A DNA stretch of 64,000 bases from Kitasatospora sp. CB01950. Lineage in GTDB: Bacteria; Actinomycetota; Actinomycetes; Streptomycetales; Streptomycetaceae. Where the stretch lies: contig NZ_LISX01000002.1 of NCBI RefSeq assembly GCF_001905465.1, positions 805,425-869,424 on the forward strand, given 5' to 3'. The notes under the pieces were generated by a model. The model ran no database searches and was not told where the DNA came from. It worked only from the letters and a program-made list of their open reading frames with translations. Numbering within the stretch: the stretch's first letter is position 1; each line of letters begins with the position of its first letter. Shown piece after piece: positions 8,405 through 17,633 of this stretch. The position numbers and the translations under genes are program-made.

Positions 8405-9661
8405 ATGCCTGCCAGGCCACTTCAGGCGCTCGTCGACTTCGCCCGCGCCAACTCGCCGTTCTACGCGGAGCTGTACCGCGACGTGCCCGACGTCGTCACC
8501 TCGCTCACCGAGCTGCCCGTCATCGACCAGGTCGCCTTCTGGGCCGCCAACTCCTGGCCCGACAACCGCCTGTTGACCGGCCCGCTCACCGACGCCTGCG
8601 TCTACAAGTCCGGCGGCACCACCGGCTCGCCGAAGTTCTCCCCGTGGACCCGCGAGGAACACGTCGACTCCGTCGGTGCGTTCGGCGCGGGGCTGGTCAA
8701 CGCGGGCCTCAAGCCCGGGCAGAAGGTCGCCAACCTGTTCCGCGCGGGCGAGTTCTACAGCGGCTTCCTGTTCATCGAGTACGCCCTGCAGCACGCGCCG
8801 ATCGACAACGTCCGGCTGCCGATCGCCACCGCGCCCGACGAGTACGTCGCCGACGTGATCCACGGCTTCGGCGCGGACGTGCTGGCGGGCGAGCCGATGA
8901 AGCTGTCCGCCGTCGCCGAGACGCTGCTCAAGCAGGGGCGGCCCGCGCCGCAGGTCGAACTGATCCTGTTCGGCGGCGACATCCTCTTCAACGACCTTCG
9001 CCCGCTGCTGCGTTCGGCCTTCCCCAACGCCGCGCTGTCCTCCATCGGCTACGCCTCGGTGGACGCCGGCCTGGTCGCCGGGCCGGTGCCCGCCAGGGAC
9101 GACCTGCGAGTGCACGAGGCGTTCCCGAACCGGACGGTGGTCGAGCTGATCGACGACTCCACCGGCGAGCCGATCACCGAACCCGGCGTCCCCGGCCGCG
9201 TCGTCGTCACCAACCTGTTCCGCACCCTCGTCCCGATCCTCCGCTACCCGGCGGGCGACCTCGCCGAATGGGTCGACGCCGACTGCCGCCGCTTCCGCCT
9301 GCTCGGCCGCTCCACCGAGGGCGCCCGGGTCGGCATCGTCTCGATGCCCACCGAGCAGGTCCGCGACGTCCTGCTCGCCCACGACCCCGAGCACCACATC
9401 ACCGGCATGCAGCTCGTCCAACGCCGCTGGGAGAACCGCGACGGCCTGATCATCCGCCTCGGCCACACCGCCCCGCCCCCGCCCGCCCTCACCGACACCC
9501 TCCTGCGCGCCGTCCTCGACGCCCGCCCCACCTACGCCGACGAGACCGCCATCGGCGCCATCCACCCCCTCCAAATCGAATGGGTCCCCCGCGCCGACCT
9601 GGTCACCAACCCCCGCACCGGCAAACTCCGCCAGGTCATCGACGAACGCCCCGCGCACTGA
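8405..9661 (+). CDS. PaaK/LuxE-like adenylate-forming enzyme (second copy)
   Basis: This 418-residue protein starts at ATG 8405, 16 nt after the SDR stop, with GGAGCAACC as ribosome binding site. The P-loop YKSGGTTGSPKFSPWT is near residue 65. Further segments ELILFGGDILFND and RYPAGDLAEWVDADCRRFRLLGRS match the phenylacetate-CoA ligase/LuxE group. The C-terminus ends NPRTGKLRQV, where related enzymes have a catalytic lysine. Together with the genes at 930 and 5058 it makes three adenylate-forming enzymes in one operon, implying at least two activated acids or a relay. Confidence 0.78.
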   Translation: MPARPLQALVDFARANSPFYAELYRDVPDVVTSLTELPVIDQVAFWAANSWPDNRLLTGPLTDACVYKSGGTTGSPKFSPWTREEHVDSVGAFGAGLVNAGLKPGQKVANLFRAGEFYSGFLFIEYALQHAPIDNVRLPIATAPDEYVADVIHGFGADVLAGEPMKLSAVAETLLKQGRPAPQVELILFGGDILFNDLRPLLRSAFPNAALSSIGYASVDAGLVAGPVPARDDLRVHEAFPNRTVVELIDDSTGEPITEPGVPGRVVVTNLFRTLVPILRYPAGDLAEWVDADCRRFRLLGRSTEGARVGIVSMPTEQVRDVLLAHDPEHHITGMQLVQRRWENRDGLIIRLGHTAPPPPALTDTLLRAVLDARPTYADETAIGAIHPLQIEWVPRADLVTNPRTGKLRQVIDERPAH

Positions 9662-9673
9662 CCCGACGGAACA

Positions 9674-9706
9674 CCGGTGCCCGGACCACATCGGCCCGGG
9701 CACCGG
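9674..9706. terminator. Bidirectional terminator between convergent genes
   Basis: A perfect 11-bp inverted repeat (CCGGTGCCCGG at 9674-9684 and CCGGGCACCGG at 9696-9706) encloses an 11-nt loop. It fills the 57-bp gap between the biosynthetic operon (+) and the beta-propeller gene (-), so it can serve both transcripts. Confidence 0.75.
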
Positions 9707-9718
9707 CGTCCCGTCCTC

Positions 9719-11560
9719 TCAGCCGAGGCGGATCAGGCCGGCCGTGGCGGTGGCCGGGTCCAAGGCCGGGGAGCCCGCGTAGGTCGCGGTGTAGCCGAGG
9801 TTGAGGAGGACGGTCAGCACGGGGCACGGGCCGGTGCAGGCGGCGGTGCCGTCGGCCGTCGTGACGGCGGTGCAGACGGTGGTGGAGCCGACCGTGAACC
9901 GGACCGTGGCACCGGGGACGGGCCTGCCGGTGGTGGTGTCGGTGAGGGTCGCCGACAGGTCGAGGTTGAGGCTCAACTGGCCCGGGGCGATGGACAGCAG
10001 CAGCGGCTCCGCGGTCAGCCTGGCGGTGTCGCGGGCGTAGCCGTACCGGTCGGCGGAGCCGGTGGCACTGGTTCCGGCCGAGGTGGTGACGGTGACGTCG
10101 ACCGGACCGGCGGCGTTCGCGGCGGGCGCGGTGACCGTGAGGGTGGTGTCGTTCACGACCGTGACCTTGCTCGCCGGGGCTGCACCGAAGGCGACGGCGG
10201 TGGCCCCGGTGAAGTGGCTGCCCGTCACGGTGACGGTCGTGCCGCCGCCGACCGGGCCGTGATCGGGCGCGAGGCCGGTCACCACGGGCGCCGGGGCCTG
10301 GTACGTGTACCGGCCGGCGGCGGCGGTGCGTCCCTTGGCCGTCAGGGTGACGTCGACGGCGCCGGCCGCGTGCGGCGGGGCGGTCGCGGTGACGGTGGAG
10401 TCGTTCACGACGGTGACGTTGCCCGCCGGGGCGCCGTCGAAGGCGACAGCGGTGGTGCCGGTCAGGTGGCTGCCCGTCAGGGTGACGGTGGTGCCACCGC
10501 CCGCCGGGCCGTGCTCGGGGGCGAGGCCGGTGACGGCCGGGTCGGCGCGCGGGGCGACGGCCACGGCGGCCGGGCTGGTGCCGGTGGGCACGGTGGCCCC
10601 GACGGTGAGCGACAGCAGGTCGATCACGGACATGGTGTTCGAGAACAGGTTGGTGACGTAGACCCGGCTGCCGTCCGGGTCCGCCGCGACGGCGGTGGGC
10701 CGGGAGCCGACCGGCACGGCGGCTACCGCGCTGTTGGTCGCGGTGTCGATCACCGACACCGCGTTGGAGTTGGAGCGGGCGACGAACAGCAGTCGCCCGT
10801 CCGGCGTGATCGCCAGCCCCTGCGGGCCGCCGGGGGTGGGAACGGACACGGTGACGGCGTTGGTGGCGGTGTCGATCACCGAGACGGTGTCGGCACCGTA
10901 GTTCGCCACGTACACGTGCGCGCCGTCCGGGCCGACCACCAGGCCCATCGGCTCCGCGGCGCCCGAGGTCGGGGAGATGGTGGCGGTGACGGTGTTGCTC
11001 GTGGTGTCGATCACGGAGACCGTCCTGCTGTCGCCCGCACTCACGTAGGCGCGCCGCCCGTCCGGGGTCAGCCCGATCGCGGTGGGTATGGCCCCGACCC
11101 GGACCGTGGCGACGACCGTCCGGCTCGCGGTGTCGATCACCTTCACGTCGCCCTCGCCCGGGCTGTGCACGCCGACGTAGGCGCGCGATCCGTCCGGCGA
11201 GAACGCCACCGGCCCCGGCGCCGGGCCGACCGCGATGGTGCCCGTGACGGCGGCGGTCGCGGTGTCGATCACGGAGACGGATCCGCCGCCCGTGTTGACG
11301 ACGTACGCCTGCATGCCGTCGGGCGAGACCGCCACTCCCGTCGGCGCGGACCCGACCGGCACGGTGGCGACCGTGGATCCCGCCGCCGGGTCGTAGGCGG
11401 TGACCGAATTGCCGTTCATGTTCGCGATGTACACCAGCCCGGCCGCGCCGGCCGCGTGCGCGGGCGCGGCGGGGAGCACCGCACCGACCGTGCCGAGCAT
11501 CGCGGCCGTCAACGCGGCCGCCAGACCGCGCGCGGGCCGTCTCCCGAAGGTCAGTGGCAT
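9719..11560 (-). CDS. Secreted YVTN-type beta-propeller protein with IPT/TIG and Ig-like domains
   Basis: The 613-residue protein starts at the ATG at 11560, placed just before a signal peptide: a basic N-terminus, a hydrophobic stretch and an AHA-type cleavage site near residue 36. Residues from about 38 to 330 form repeated blades of the pattern VSVIDTATN..VTATI.VG..P.GVA.SPDG..AYV, typical of YVTN/lactonase-like seven-bladed propellers. Two IPT/TIG domains follow (GLAPEHGPAGGGTTVTLTG and GLAPDHGPVGGGTTVTVTG), then a C-terminal Ig-like domain. It is probably a secreted or surface-associated structural or binding protein; no enzymatic residues are evident. Confidence 0.82.
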   Translation of the reverse strand: MPLTFGRRPARGLAAALTAAMLGTVGAVLPAAPAHAAGAAGLVYIANMNGNSVTAYDPAAGSTVATVPVGSAPTGVAVSPDGMQAYVVNTGGGSVSVIDTATAAVTGTIAVGPAPGPVAFSPDGSRAYVGVHSPGEGDVKVIDTASRTVVATVRVGAIPTAIGLTPDGRRAYVSAGDSRTVSVIDTTSNTVTATISPTSGAAEPMGLVVGPDGAHVYVANYGADTVSVIDTATNAVTVSVPTPGGPQGLAITPDGRLLFVARSNSNAVSVIDTATNSAVAAVPVGSRPTAVAADPDGSRVYVTNLFSNTMSVIDLLSLTVGATVPTGTSPAAVAVAPRADPAVTGLAPEHGPAGGGTTVTLTGSHLTGTTAVAFDGAPAGNVTVVNDSTVTATAPPHAAGAVDVTLTAKGRTAAAGRYTYQAPAPVVTGLAPDHGPVGGGTTVTVTGSHFTGATAVAFGAAPASKVTVVNDTTLTVTAPAANAAGPVDVTVTTSAGTSATGSADRYGYARDTARLTAEPLLLSIAPGQLSLNLDLSATLTDTTTGRPVPGATVRFTVGSTTVCTAVTTADGTAACTGPCPVLTVLLNLGYTATYAGSPALDPATATAGLIRLG

Positions 11561-11586
11561 GCGGTTCCGCCTCTCGGAGGGAACAG

Positions 11587-11620
11587 ACCGGACGCCTCTG
11601 GTCCGGTTCAACTCATGCTA
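11587..11620 (-). promoter_or_regulatory. Possible promoter and leader hairpin for the propeller gene
   Basis: A TAGCAT hexamer read on the - strand (11615-11620), inside an unusually AT-rich stretch, is a candidate -10 box about 55 nt upstream of the ATG. Just downstream, 11587-11593 and 11601-11607 form a 7-bp inverted repeat. No good -35 box is visible. Confidence 0.3.
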
Positions 11621-11762
11621 TTCACAACTGATTTGATGAATTACGGGATGACTTCATCTGGCTCGGCGCGAGGCATTCCCGACCGGTTCCGACCGGATCG
11701 GATCGAGCACGGGACCGGCCGGGCCCCCGAGGCGGACCCGACCGGCCGTCGGTGACGCGCAG

Positions 11763-13184
11763 TCAGGAGCCGGCGCTGAAGCCCGCCGTGGGCGCGTCGA
11801 GCGTGAAGCCGGGATCGGCCGGGGTGCCGGTGCGCCAACCCGTCCAGGTCTGCAGCACGCCCTCCGGGGTGATGCCCCACAGCGAGGGCGCGCCGTTGCC
11901 GACCAGGTCGCCGTCGGAGCCGATCCGGGGCCAGGCGGCGGCGGTGATGCCGGTGGCGACGGTCCTGGCGGTGCCGAGGCTCGTGACGGTCGGGTAGCTG
12001 ATGGTGATGCCGTCCTCGTCGGTGATGGTGATGGTGGTGACGGTGAGGGTGTAGGCGGTGATCTCGCCGGTGACGCGGTCGCGCGCCCACAGCCCGGGTC
12101 GGCCCTGCGCCGCCCAGTCGCCGGGGCTGATCAGGTCGCGGTCCTTCCAGCCGCTCGCCGCGAGCCGCACCGGGGCGGTGAGCCGGTAGTCGCTGGCCGA
12201 CGGGTAGTACCAGAGCGCGGCGTCGTCACCGGCCGCGTTGATCTCGGTGGTCACCAGACCGGTGCGGCGGTGGTGCGCGTTGGTCGAGCCGACATCGGTG
12301 GACATCGGGTCGCCGATCGCGGCGAGCTGCCGAGTGGTCGACCAGTTGGCGGCGTAGCCGGTGCAGTCGGGGTTCTCGGCCGTCACCGCGCAGGCGGGCC
12401 GGTTGAGCCCGATCGAGGAGTCGAACACACCGCGGACGCCGGTGTTTCCGGGGTTGCGGTAGGTCCAGAGCCCGGGACTTCCGTCCTTGTGGACGATCAG
12501 GGCGTCGACGTCCCAACCGCTGCCGGTGCCGCCGCGGTGCGTGGTGCGGTAGTTCGCCCAGGAGTCGCCGCCCGGCGACAGTACCGCGGCCGCGCCGACC
12601 GTGTACTGCGGGCCGGCCGCCGGGTTCGAGTAGACCCGCAGGTCGCCGGACGGCCCGGCCGTGACCACGTCGGGCGTGCGGTCGCCGTTGACGTCGCCGA
12701 ACTGCGGCACCGCCGCGCCCGCGGCCCAGGGGACGGAGAAGCTGTACGGGGCCACCGGCGAAACGTTTCCTGCGGCGTCCCTTGCCTGGACGTACAGCAC
12801 ACTGGTGCCCCAGTGCCCCGGGGTGACGGAGATCCGGTCCGTCGGCATCGCGCTGCCGCACGTCCAGCCGGCACCGGTGGCGAACTGCGGGTCGAAGCTC
12901 CACCGCAGGCACGCGACGCCGGCCGGGTCGTCGTCGGTCGCGGTGAACAGGACGTCCCCGCTCTGCCCGGCCCGCAGCGTGGTGACCTGCCCGTTGCCGG
13001 CCGGCGGGAACTGGGTGCCCGGGTCGGGGACCGTCGCCGGGAAGGACAGGGTGGGCGGCGTCGTGTCACCGTCCGCGGCGAGGGCCGCGGGGGCGAGCGG
13101 CCCCGCCAGCAGGGCGAGCGCTCCGGCGATCGATCCGGCGGCGGCAAGGCGCGGCGGGGTGGCGCCCCGACGGCGATTGGTCAC
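11763..13184 (-). CDS. Secreted protein with VCBS/FG-GAP-like repeat
   Basis: The GTG at 13184 is chosen because AGGAG lies 8 nt upstream and a signal peptide follows directly (VTNRRRG, then a long Ala/Leu-rich core ending near ALAADG). The mature protein has an N-terminal Ig-like region mentioning no known catalytic motif, then GDVNGDRTPDVV near residue 190. That is the calcium-binding-like DxNxDxxxD motif of FG-GAP/VCBS repeats. Aromatic-rich propeller-like repeats continue to the C-terminus. Proteins of this kind are common secreted streptomycete proteins of unknown role. The gene lies upstream of the propeller gene on the same strand with a 202-bp gap. Confidence 0.72.
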   Translation of the reverse strand: MTNRRRGATPPRLAAAGSIAGALALLAGPLAPAALAADGDTTPPTLSFPATVPDPGTQFPPAGNGQVTTLRAGQSGDVLFTATDDDPAGVACLRWSFDPQFATGAGWTCGSAMPTDRISVTPGHWGTSVLYVQARDAAGNVSPVAPYSFSVPWAAGAAVPQFGDVNGDRTPDVVTAGPSGDLRVYSNPAAGPQYTVGAAAVLSPGGDSWANYRTTHRGGTGSGWDVDALIVHKDGSPGLWTYRNPGNTGVRGVFDSSIGLNRPACAVTAENPDCTGYAANWSTTRQLAAIGDPMSTDVGSTNAHHRRTGLVTTEINAAGDDAALWYYPSASDYRLTAPVRLAASGWKDRDLISPGDWAAQGRPGLWARDRVTGEITAYTLTVTTITITDEDGITISYPTVTSLGTARTVATGITAAAWPRIGSDGDLVGNGAPSLWGITPEGVLQTWTGWRTGTPADPGFTLDAPTAGFSAGS

Positions 13185-13310
13185 AGTGATCACTCCTGAT
13201 CCGAGAGTTCCGCAACGGATGTGCGCGTCGAGAGTGGCACCGTCGCAGAAACTTCGCATGCCTCTTTCTTCCTTCGTTACCAAAGGAGTTCGGGCGATCA
13301 TCGGCTGCCG

Positions 13311-14003
13311 TCAGCGGGAGGCGGCGCTCACCAGCCCGGCCTCGTAGGCGAGGATCACCAGGTGGACGCGGTCGCGGGCGTCCAGCTTGGAGAGCAGCCG
13401 GGTGACGTACGTCTTGACGGTGGTGACGCTGAGGTAGAGCTGTTCGGCGATCTCGGTGTTGGAGAGGCCGCGGGCGATCAGCGTCAGGACTTCCTGTTCG
13501 CGTTCGGTGATGCCGGTCAGGGTGCGGGCGGGAGGCGTCGAACTGCCGGGCCCGGAGCGGGAGGTGAGGTCGGCGATCAGACGGCGGGTGACGCGGGGGG
13601 CGATCAGGGCGTCTCCGCTGGCGACCACCCGGACAGCGGCGAGGATCTCCTCCAGGCCCATGTCCTTGACCAGGAAGCCGGACGCGCCGGCCCGCAGCGC
13701 GCCGTACACGTACTCGTCGTCGTCGAAGGTGGTCAGCACCAGGACGTGGGCGGTGGCGCCGGAGGCGGTGATCCGGCGGGTGGCCTCGATGCCGTCCATG
13801 CCGGGCATCCGGATGTCCATCACGACCACGTCCGGCGTCAACTCGGCTGCCAGGAGCACCGCTTCGTCGCCGGTGCCGGCCTCGCCGACGATCTCCAGGT
13901 CGGCGGCGTCCTTCACCACCATGGAGAGGGCGGCGCGGATGAGGGGCTGGTCGTCGACGAGCAGGAGGCGGACGGGCGCGGCGGGCTGCTGAGGGAGCGT
14001 CAT
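13311..14003 (-). CDS. Two-component response regulator, NarL/FixJ family
   Basis: The 230-residue protein has a receiver domain (phosphoacceptor Asp63 in VVVMDIRMPG) and a C-terminal LuxR-type helix-turn-helix (ITEREQEVLTLIARGLSNTEIAEQLYLS region). Its ATG overlaps the histidine kinase stop (ATGA), so kinase and regulator are translated together. It probably controls the divergent ABC exporter genes. Confidence 0.92.
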   Translation of the reverse strand: MTLPQQPAAPVRLLLVDDQPLIRAALSMVVKDAADLEIVGEAGTGDEAVLLAAELTPDVVVMDIRMPGMDGIEATRRITASGATAHVLVLTTFDDDEYVYGALRAGASGFLVKDMGLEEILAAVRVVASGDALIAPRVTRRLIADLTSRSGPGSSTPPARTLTGITEREQEVLTLIARGLSNTEIAEQLYLSVTTVKTYVTRLLSKLDARDRVHLVILAYEAGLVSAASR

Positions 14004-15199
14004 CGGGCGCCTGCCGGGACGGGGAGGGTGGCGGCGACCCGGAAGCCGCCGGCGGGACGGGGGCCGGCGGTGAAGGAGCCGTGCAGCAGCGCGACGCGCT
14101 CGCGCATGCCGAGCAGTCCGAAGCCCGCGCCGCCGGGCTGGGTGGCGCGCAGGCCGCCGCCGTCGAGCACCTCGATGGTCACTTCGTCCTCCCCGCAGTC
14201 GACGGTCACCCGGCAGGAGCGCGCGCCGGCGTGGCGGACCACGTTGGCCAGGGCCTCCTGGACGACCCGGTAGGCCGCGAGGTCCACCTCGGGCGGCAGG
14301 GGGCCGGGTTCGCCGTTGCGGCGGAGGTCGACGGTGACGCCGGCGGCGGTGGTGGACCGTGCGAGGCGGTCCAGGTCGGCGAGGCCGGGCGCGGGGGCGA
14401 GCGGGGGCTGCCCGTCGGCGTCGTCCTCGGCGGCGCGCAGCGCGACCAGCATGCGGCGCAGCCCGGAGAGGGTCTCGCGGCTGGCGGTCTCGATCCGGCC
14501 GAGCGCGTCCCGGGCGGCCTCCGGCTGGGTGGTGAGCACCAGGCGGGCGGCGCCGGACTGGAGCGCGACGATGCCGATGCTGTGCGCGACCATGTCGTGC
14601 AACTCCCGTGCGATGCGCAGGCGTTCGCCCGCGACGGCGCGCGCGGCGGCGTTCTCGCCGAGTTCTGCGGCGTGTCGGCGGGACTCCCCCGCCGAGTGGC
14701 CGAGCAGCACGGCGACGGCGGCGGTCAGCAGGACGGCCAGCGCGGTGGAGGTGCCGATGACGAAGCCGACCAGGACCCGTCCGATCGGGTAGCCGAGCAG
14801 CACCAGCGCGGCCAGCGTCGAGGCGAGCACCGTCTCGCGGCGCGGCCGGGTCGCCGCGATGTGCCAGAGCGCGACGTCGACGCCGAGCACCAGCGGGACG
14901 TCGAGGACGCTGGAGTGAATCGCGAACGCGCCGAACACGGCGCCCGCCAGCAGCAGCCCGAGGGCGGTCAGCGGGCGGCGGCGCAGCAGCGCGCAGCCGG
15001 CCAGCGAGAGCACCACGCAGACGGCGAGGGTCCGTTGGTTGGTGTCGGGCAGCCACAGGCCCCGGTAGAAGTTGTTCCGCGACTCGCCGGGGAGCCGGAC
15101 CAGCACCACGAAGGAGTAGGCGAGGCCGGCCGTCCAGGCGGTGGCCGCCCAGCCGCCGGGCGGCACGCGTCTGAGCAGGGTGGGCGGGTTCGCAGGCAT
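14000..15199 (-). CDS. Sensor histidine kinase, HisKA_3 (NarX-type) family
   Basis: This kinase has 399 residues and starts at ATG 15199. The N-terminal half has several hydrophobic membrane segments. It is followed by the phosphoacceptor motif RELHDMVAHSIG (HisKA_3) and an HATPase_c domain (EALANVVRHAG, GFGLLGMRERV). This layout is typical of the kinases that partner NarL-type regulators next to ABC-2 transporters in streptomycetes. The signal is unknown. Confidence 0.92.
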   Translation of the reverse strand: MPANPPTLLRRVPPGGWAATAWTAGLAYSFVVLVRLPGESRNNFYRGLWLPDTNQRTLAVCVVLSLAGCALLRRRPLTALGLLLAGAVFGAFAIHSSVLDVPLVLGVDVALWHIAATRPRRETVLASTLAALVLLGYPIGRVLVGFVIGTSTALAVLLTAAVAVLLGHSAGESRRHAAELGENAAARAVAGERLRIARELHDMVAHSIGIVALQSGAARLVLTTQPEAARDALGRIETASRETLSGLRRMLVALRAAEDDADGQPPLAPAPGLADLDRLARSTTAAGVTVDLRRNGEPGPLPPEVDLAAYRVVQEALANVVRHAGARSCRVTVDCGEDEVTIEVLDGGGLRATQPGGAGFGLLGMRERVALLHGSFTAGPRPAGGFRVAATLPVPAGAR

Positions 15200-15332
15200 G
15201 GGGTGATCGTAGCCAGCCCGGCGGCGGGCGGGCGTCGGACCGGGGACGTACAACCCGGGTAGACACCGGCTGTCGGCAGTGTCCCCGCCCGGCCGACGCG
15301 GGACGACGGGCCGGCACGGAAACGTGGAGCCC

Positions 15333-16244
15333 GTGATCGAAGTCAACGAACTCACCAAGCGCTACGGCCGCACGACCGCCGTCGACGGCCTGACGTTCAC
15401 CGTCCGCCCCGGCCGGGTGACCGGTTTCCTCGGCCCGAACGGGGCCGGCAAGAGCACCACGCTCCGCATGATCATCGGGCTGAACGAGCCGACCGGCGGC
15501 AGCGTCACCGTCCAGGGCCACCGCTTCCGCGACCATCCGCGCGGCCTGCGCCACGTCGGCGCGCTGCTGGACGCCTCCGACGTGCACGGCGGCCGCAGCG
15601 CCGCGGCGCACCTGGGCGTGCTGGCCCGGTCCAACGCGATCCCGCTGCGCCGGGTGGACGAGGTGCTGGAGGAGGTCGGGCTCGCCGGGGCGGCCCGGCG
15701 CCGGATCGGCGGCTACTCGCTCGGCATGAAGCAGCGCCTGGGCATCGCGGCGGCGCTGCTCGGCGACCCGCCGGTGCTGCTGTTCGACGAGCCGCTGAAC
15801 GGGCTCGACCCGGAGGGTGTGCGCTGGGTGCGCGGGCTGTTCCGGAAACTGGCCGCCGAGGGTCGCACGGTGTTCGTCTCCAGCCATTTGATGAGCGAAA
15901 TGGAGCACACCGCCGATCATTTGGTGGTCATCGGCCGCGGCCGGCTGATCGCCGACGAGCCGCTCGCCGCGTTCGCCGCCCGCGGCCGGGGCAGCAGCGT
16001 CACCGTCCGCACCCCGGACGCGGACGCGCTGGCCGCCGCCCTGACCGCCGCCGGCGCGCAGGTCCGCCCCGACGGCGAGGAGCGGCTGGTGGTGACCGGC
16101 CTGGACGCCGACACCATCGGCGACCTGGCCCACCGGCACGGCCTGCGGCTGCGCGAACTCGCCACCAACGCCGCCTCGTTGGAGACCGCCTTCATGGAAC
16201 TCACCGCCGACAGCGTCGAATACCTCGCAGGAGAGACCCGATGA
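15333..16244 (+). CDS. ABC transporter ATP-binding protein
   Basis: The protein has about 303 residues. It carries Walker A GPNGAGKST, the signature YSLGMKQRLG, Walker B VLLFDEPLNGLD, and the switch histidine (VSSHLMSEM). GTG 15333 gives the usual family start IEVNELTKRYG, with GGAG 3 nt away; GTG 15324 is an alternative. It is divergent from the two-component system across 133 bp, and its stop overlaps the permease ATG. It probably powers export of a peptide, lipid or drug that the kinase senses. Confidence 0.9.
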   Translation: MIEVNELTKRYGRTTAVDGLTFTVRPGRVTGFLGPNGAGKSTTLRMIIGLNEPTGGSVTVQGHRFRDHPRGLRHVGALLDASDVHGGRSAAAHLGVLARSNAIPLRRVDEVLEEVGLAGAARRRIGGYSLGMKQRLGIAAALLGDPPVLLFDEPLNGLDPEGVRWVRGLFRKLAAEGRTVFVSSHLMSEMEHTADHLVVIGRGRLIADEPLAAFAARGRGSSVTVRTPDADALAAALTAAGAQVRPDGEERLVVTGLDADTIGDLAHRHGLRLRELATNAASLETAFMELTADSVEYLAGETR

Positions 16245-17089
16245 CCGCGCTCACCGCCGCCCCCTTCCTGGCGGACGAATCGCGGGCCCGCTTCCGCGAC
16301 CTGCTGCTCGGCGAGTGGTGCAAACTGCTCTCGCTCCGGTCGATCCGCTGGGGGCTGCTCCTCGGCCTGCTCGGGCTGGTCTTCCTGAACGCCAACGCGG
16401 CCATCGCCGACGTCAACGACTGGGACCATTTCGCCCCCGCGCAACGGGAGTTCTTCGTCCCCGACGGCGCCCTGGCCGCCTCGTTCACCAACAACGCCTG
16501 CATCGCGACCCTGCTGATCACCGGCAGCCTGGGCGCGGTCTCACTGGTCAGCGAGTACGCGACCGGTCAGATCCGCACCACCTTCGCGGCGGTGCCGGCC
16601 CGGCGGGCGCTGCTGTCCGCGAAGATCCTCGTCCTGACGGCCGTGATGACCGCCTTCGGCGTGCTCGCGACCGGCGTGTCCTTCTTCCTCACCCAGGCCG
16701 TCCTGTCCGGCAAGCACGCCGGCATCTCGCTCGCCGAACCGGGTATCTGGCGCGCCCTGCTGGCCTCCGCCCTGCTGCCCCCGGTCTGCGCCCTCACCGG
16801 CCTCGGCCTCGCCGCCCTGGTCCGGCACAGCGCGGCCACCATCGTCACCACCACCACCGTGCTGCTGCTGATCCCCAACTTCCTCAGCCGGAACCACCAT
16901 TGGTCGGCCTGCCTCTACCACGCGACGCCGTTCCGCGCCTGGCAGACCCTCCACGACCTGGTCGGCACCCCGCCCAACCCGCACATCCCCTTCGCCGCCG
17001 ACCCCGCCGGCGAATGGTTCGTCTACCTCGCCTGGGCGGTCGGCGGTGTCCTCGCCACCCTCGTCCTCGGCAGCCGCCGCGACGTCTGA
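16241..17089 (+). CDS. ABC-2 type transporter permease
   Basis: The 282-residue membrane protein has about six hydrophobic segments, including LRSIRWGLLLGLLGLVF, a long segment around VLTAVMTAFGVLATGVSFF, and a C-terminal WAVGGVLATLVLGS. It overlaps the ATPase gene by 4 nt and forms a simple two-gene exporter. Confidence 0.85.
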   Translation: MTALTAAPFLADESRARFRDLLLGEWCKLLSLRSIRWGLLLGLLGLVFLNANAAIADVNDWDHFAPAQREFFVPDGALAASFTNNACIATLLITGSLGAVSLVSEYATGQIRTTFAAVPARRALLSAKILVLTAVMTAFGVLATGVSFFLTQAVLSGKHAGISLAEPGIWRALLASALLPPVCALTGLGLAALVRHSAATIVTTTTVLLLIPNFLSRNHHWSACLYHATPFRAWQTLHDLVGTPPNPHIPFAADPAGEWFVYLAWAVGGVLATLVLGSRRDV

Positions 17090-17106
17090 GGACCACGGGT
17101 TCCGGG

Positions 17107-17520
17107 TCAGGCGCTGTGCGGCACTCCGGCGATCAGGACGGCCTGGCCGCGGAACTCGGCGACCACGGTGCCGGCGACGGTCCGGACGGTGACGTCGTAG
17201 ACGCCCTGGCGGCCGGAGCGGGTGCGTTCGGTCGCCTCGGCGATCAGCTCGTCGCCGAGCTGCGCCGGGGCGAGGAAGGTGACCTGCGCGCCCTGGGCGA
17301 GGGCGACCGGGCCGTAGCTGTTGCACGCGTACGAGAACGCGGCGTCGGCGAGCAGGAACACGTACCCGCCGTGGCCGATCCCGTGCGCGTTCGCCATCTC
17401 CTCGGTGACCTTCATCCGGGCCACGGCCCGCCCCCCGGCCACCTCGTCGAGCACGATGCCGGCGCCCCGGCAGGCCCGGTCGCGTTCGAACAGTGCGTCA
17501 ATTCTGCTGTTCTCCACCAT
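17107..17520 (-). CDS. PaaI-like hotdog-fold thioesterase
   Basis: This 137-residue protein fits the hydroxyphenylacetyl-CoA thioesterase (PaaI) group of the hotdog fold, including the segment NAHGIGHGGYVFLLADAAF that holds the catalytic acid. PaaI removes CoA from ring-hydroxylated phenylacetyl-CoA to release blocked pathway intermediates. No phenylacetate catabolic genes lie nearby, so it stands alone with its own promoter. The ribosome binding site AGGGAG lies just before the ATG. Confidence 0.85.
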   Translation of the reverse strand: MVENSRIDALFERDRACRGAGIVLDEVAGGRAVARMKVTEEMANAHGIGHGGYVFLLADAAFSYACNSYGPVALAQGAQVTFLAPAQLGDELIAEATERTRSGRQGVYDVTVRTVAGTVVAEFRGQAVLIAGVPHSA

Positions 17521-17558
17521 TGCTCCCTGAAGTGAGCCGCCCGTTCCTGAGCGTGAGC

Positions 17559-17587
17559 ATTACACCGAGGACCTGATCGACTGTCAA
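17559..17587 (-). promoter_or_regulatory. Near-consensus vegetative promoter for the thioesterase gene
   Basis: Read on the - strand: TTGACA (17582-17587), a 17-nt spacer, then TGTAAT (17559-17564). This is a perfect -35 box with a -10 box one base off consensus. The expected start near 17552 gives a leader of about 32 nt. The -35 box almost touches the terminator of the giant gene. Confidence 0.75.
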
Positions 17588-17590
17588 TGA

Positions 17591-17629
17591 CGGTGGTGCA
17601 TCATCGGATCGTCGGATGATGCACCACCG
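17591..17629 (-). terminator. Strong terminator hairpin after the first giant gene
   Basis: A perfect 15-bp inverted repeat (17591-17605 and 17615-17629) with a 9-nt loop begins 4 nt past the stop codon of the giant gene. It separates that transcript from the thioesterase promoter. Confidence 0.8.
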
Positions 17630-17633
17630 CAGG

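Noticed and set aside
11561..11762. Terminator between the FG-GAP-like gene and the propeller gene
   Set aside because: GC-rich imperfect repeats near 11710-11750 do not form a clean stem, so no terminator is called.
14004..16139. N-terminal extension of the response-regulator frame to 942 residues
   Set aside because: It overlaps the histidine kinase and ABC ATPase genes in another frame and has no domains there.
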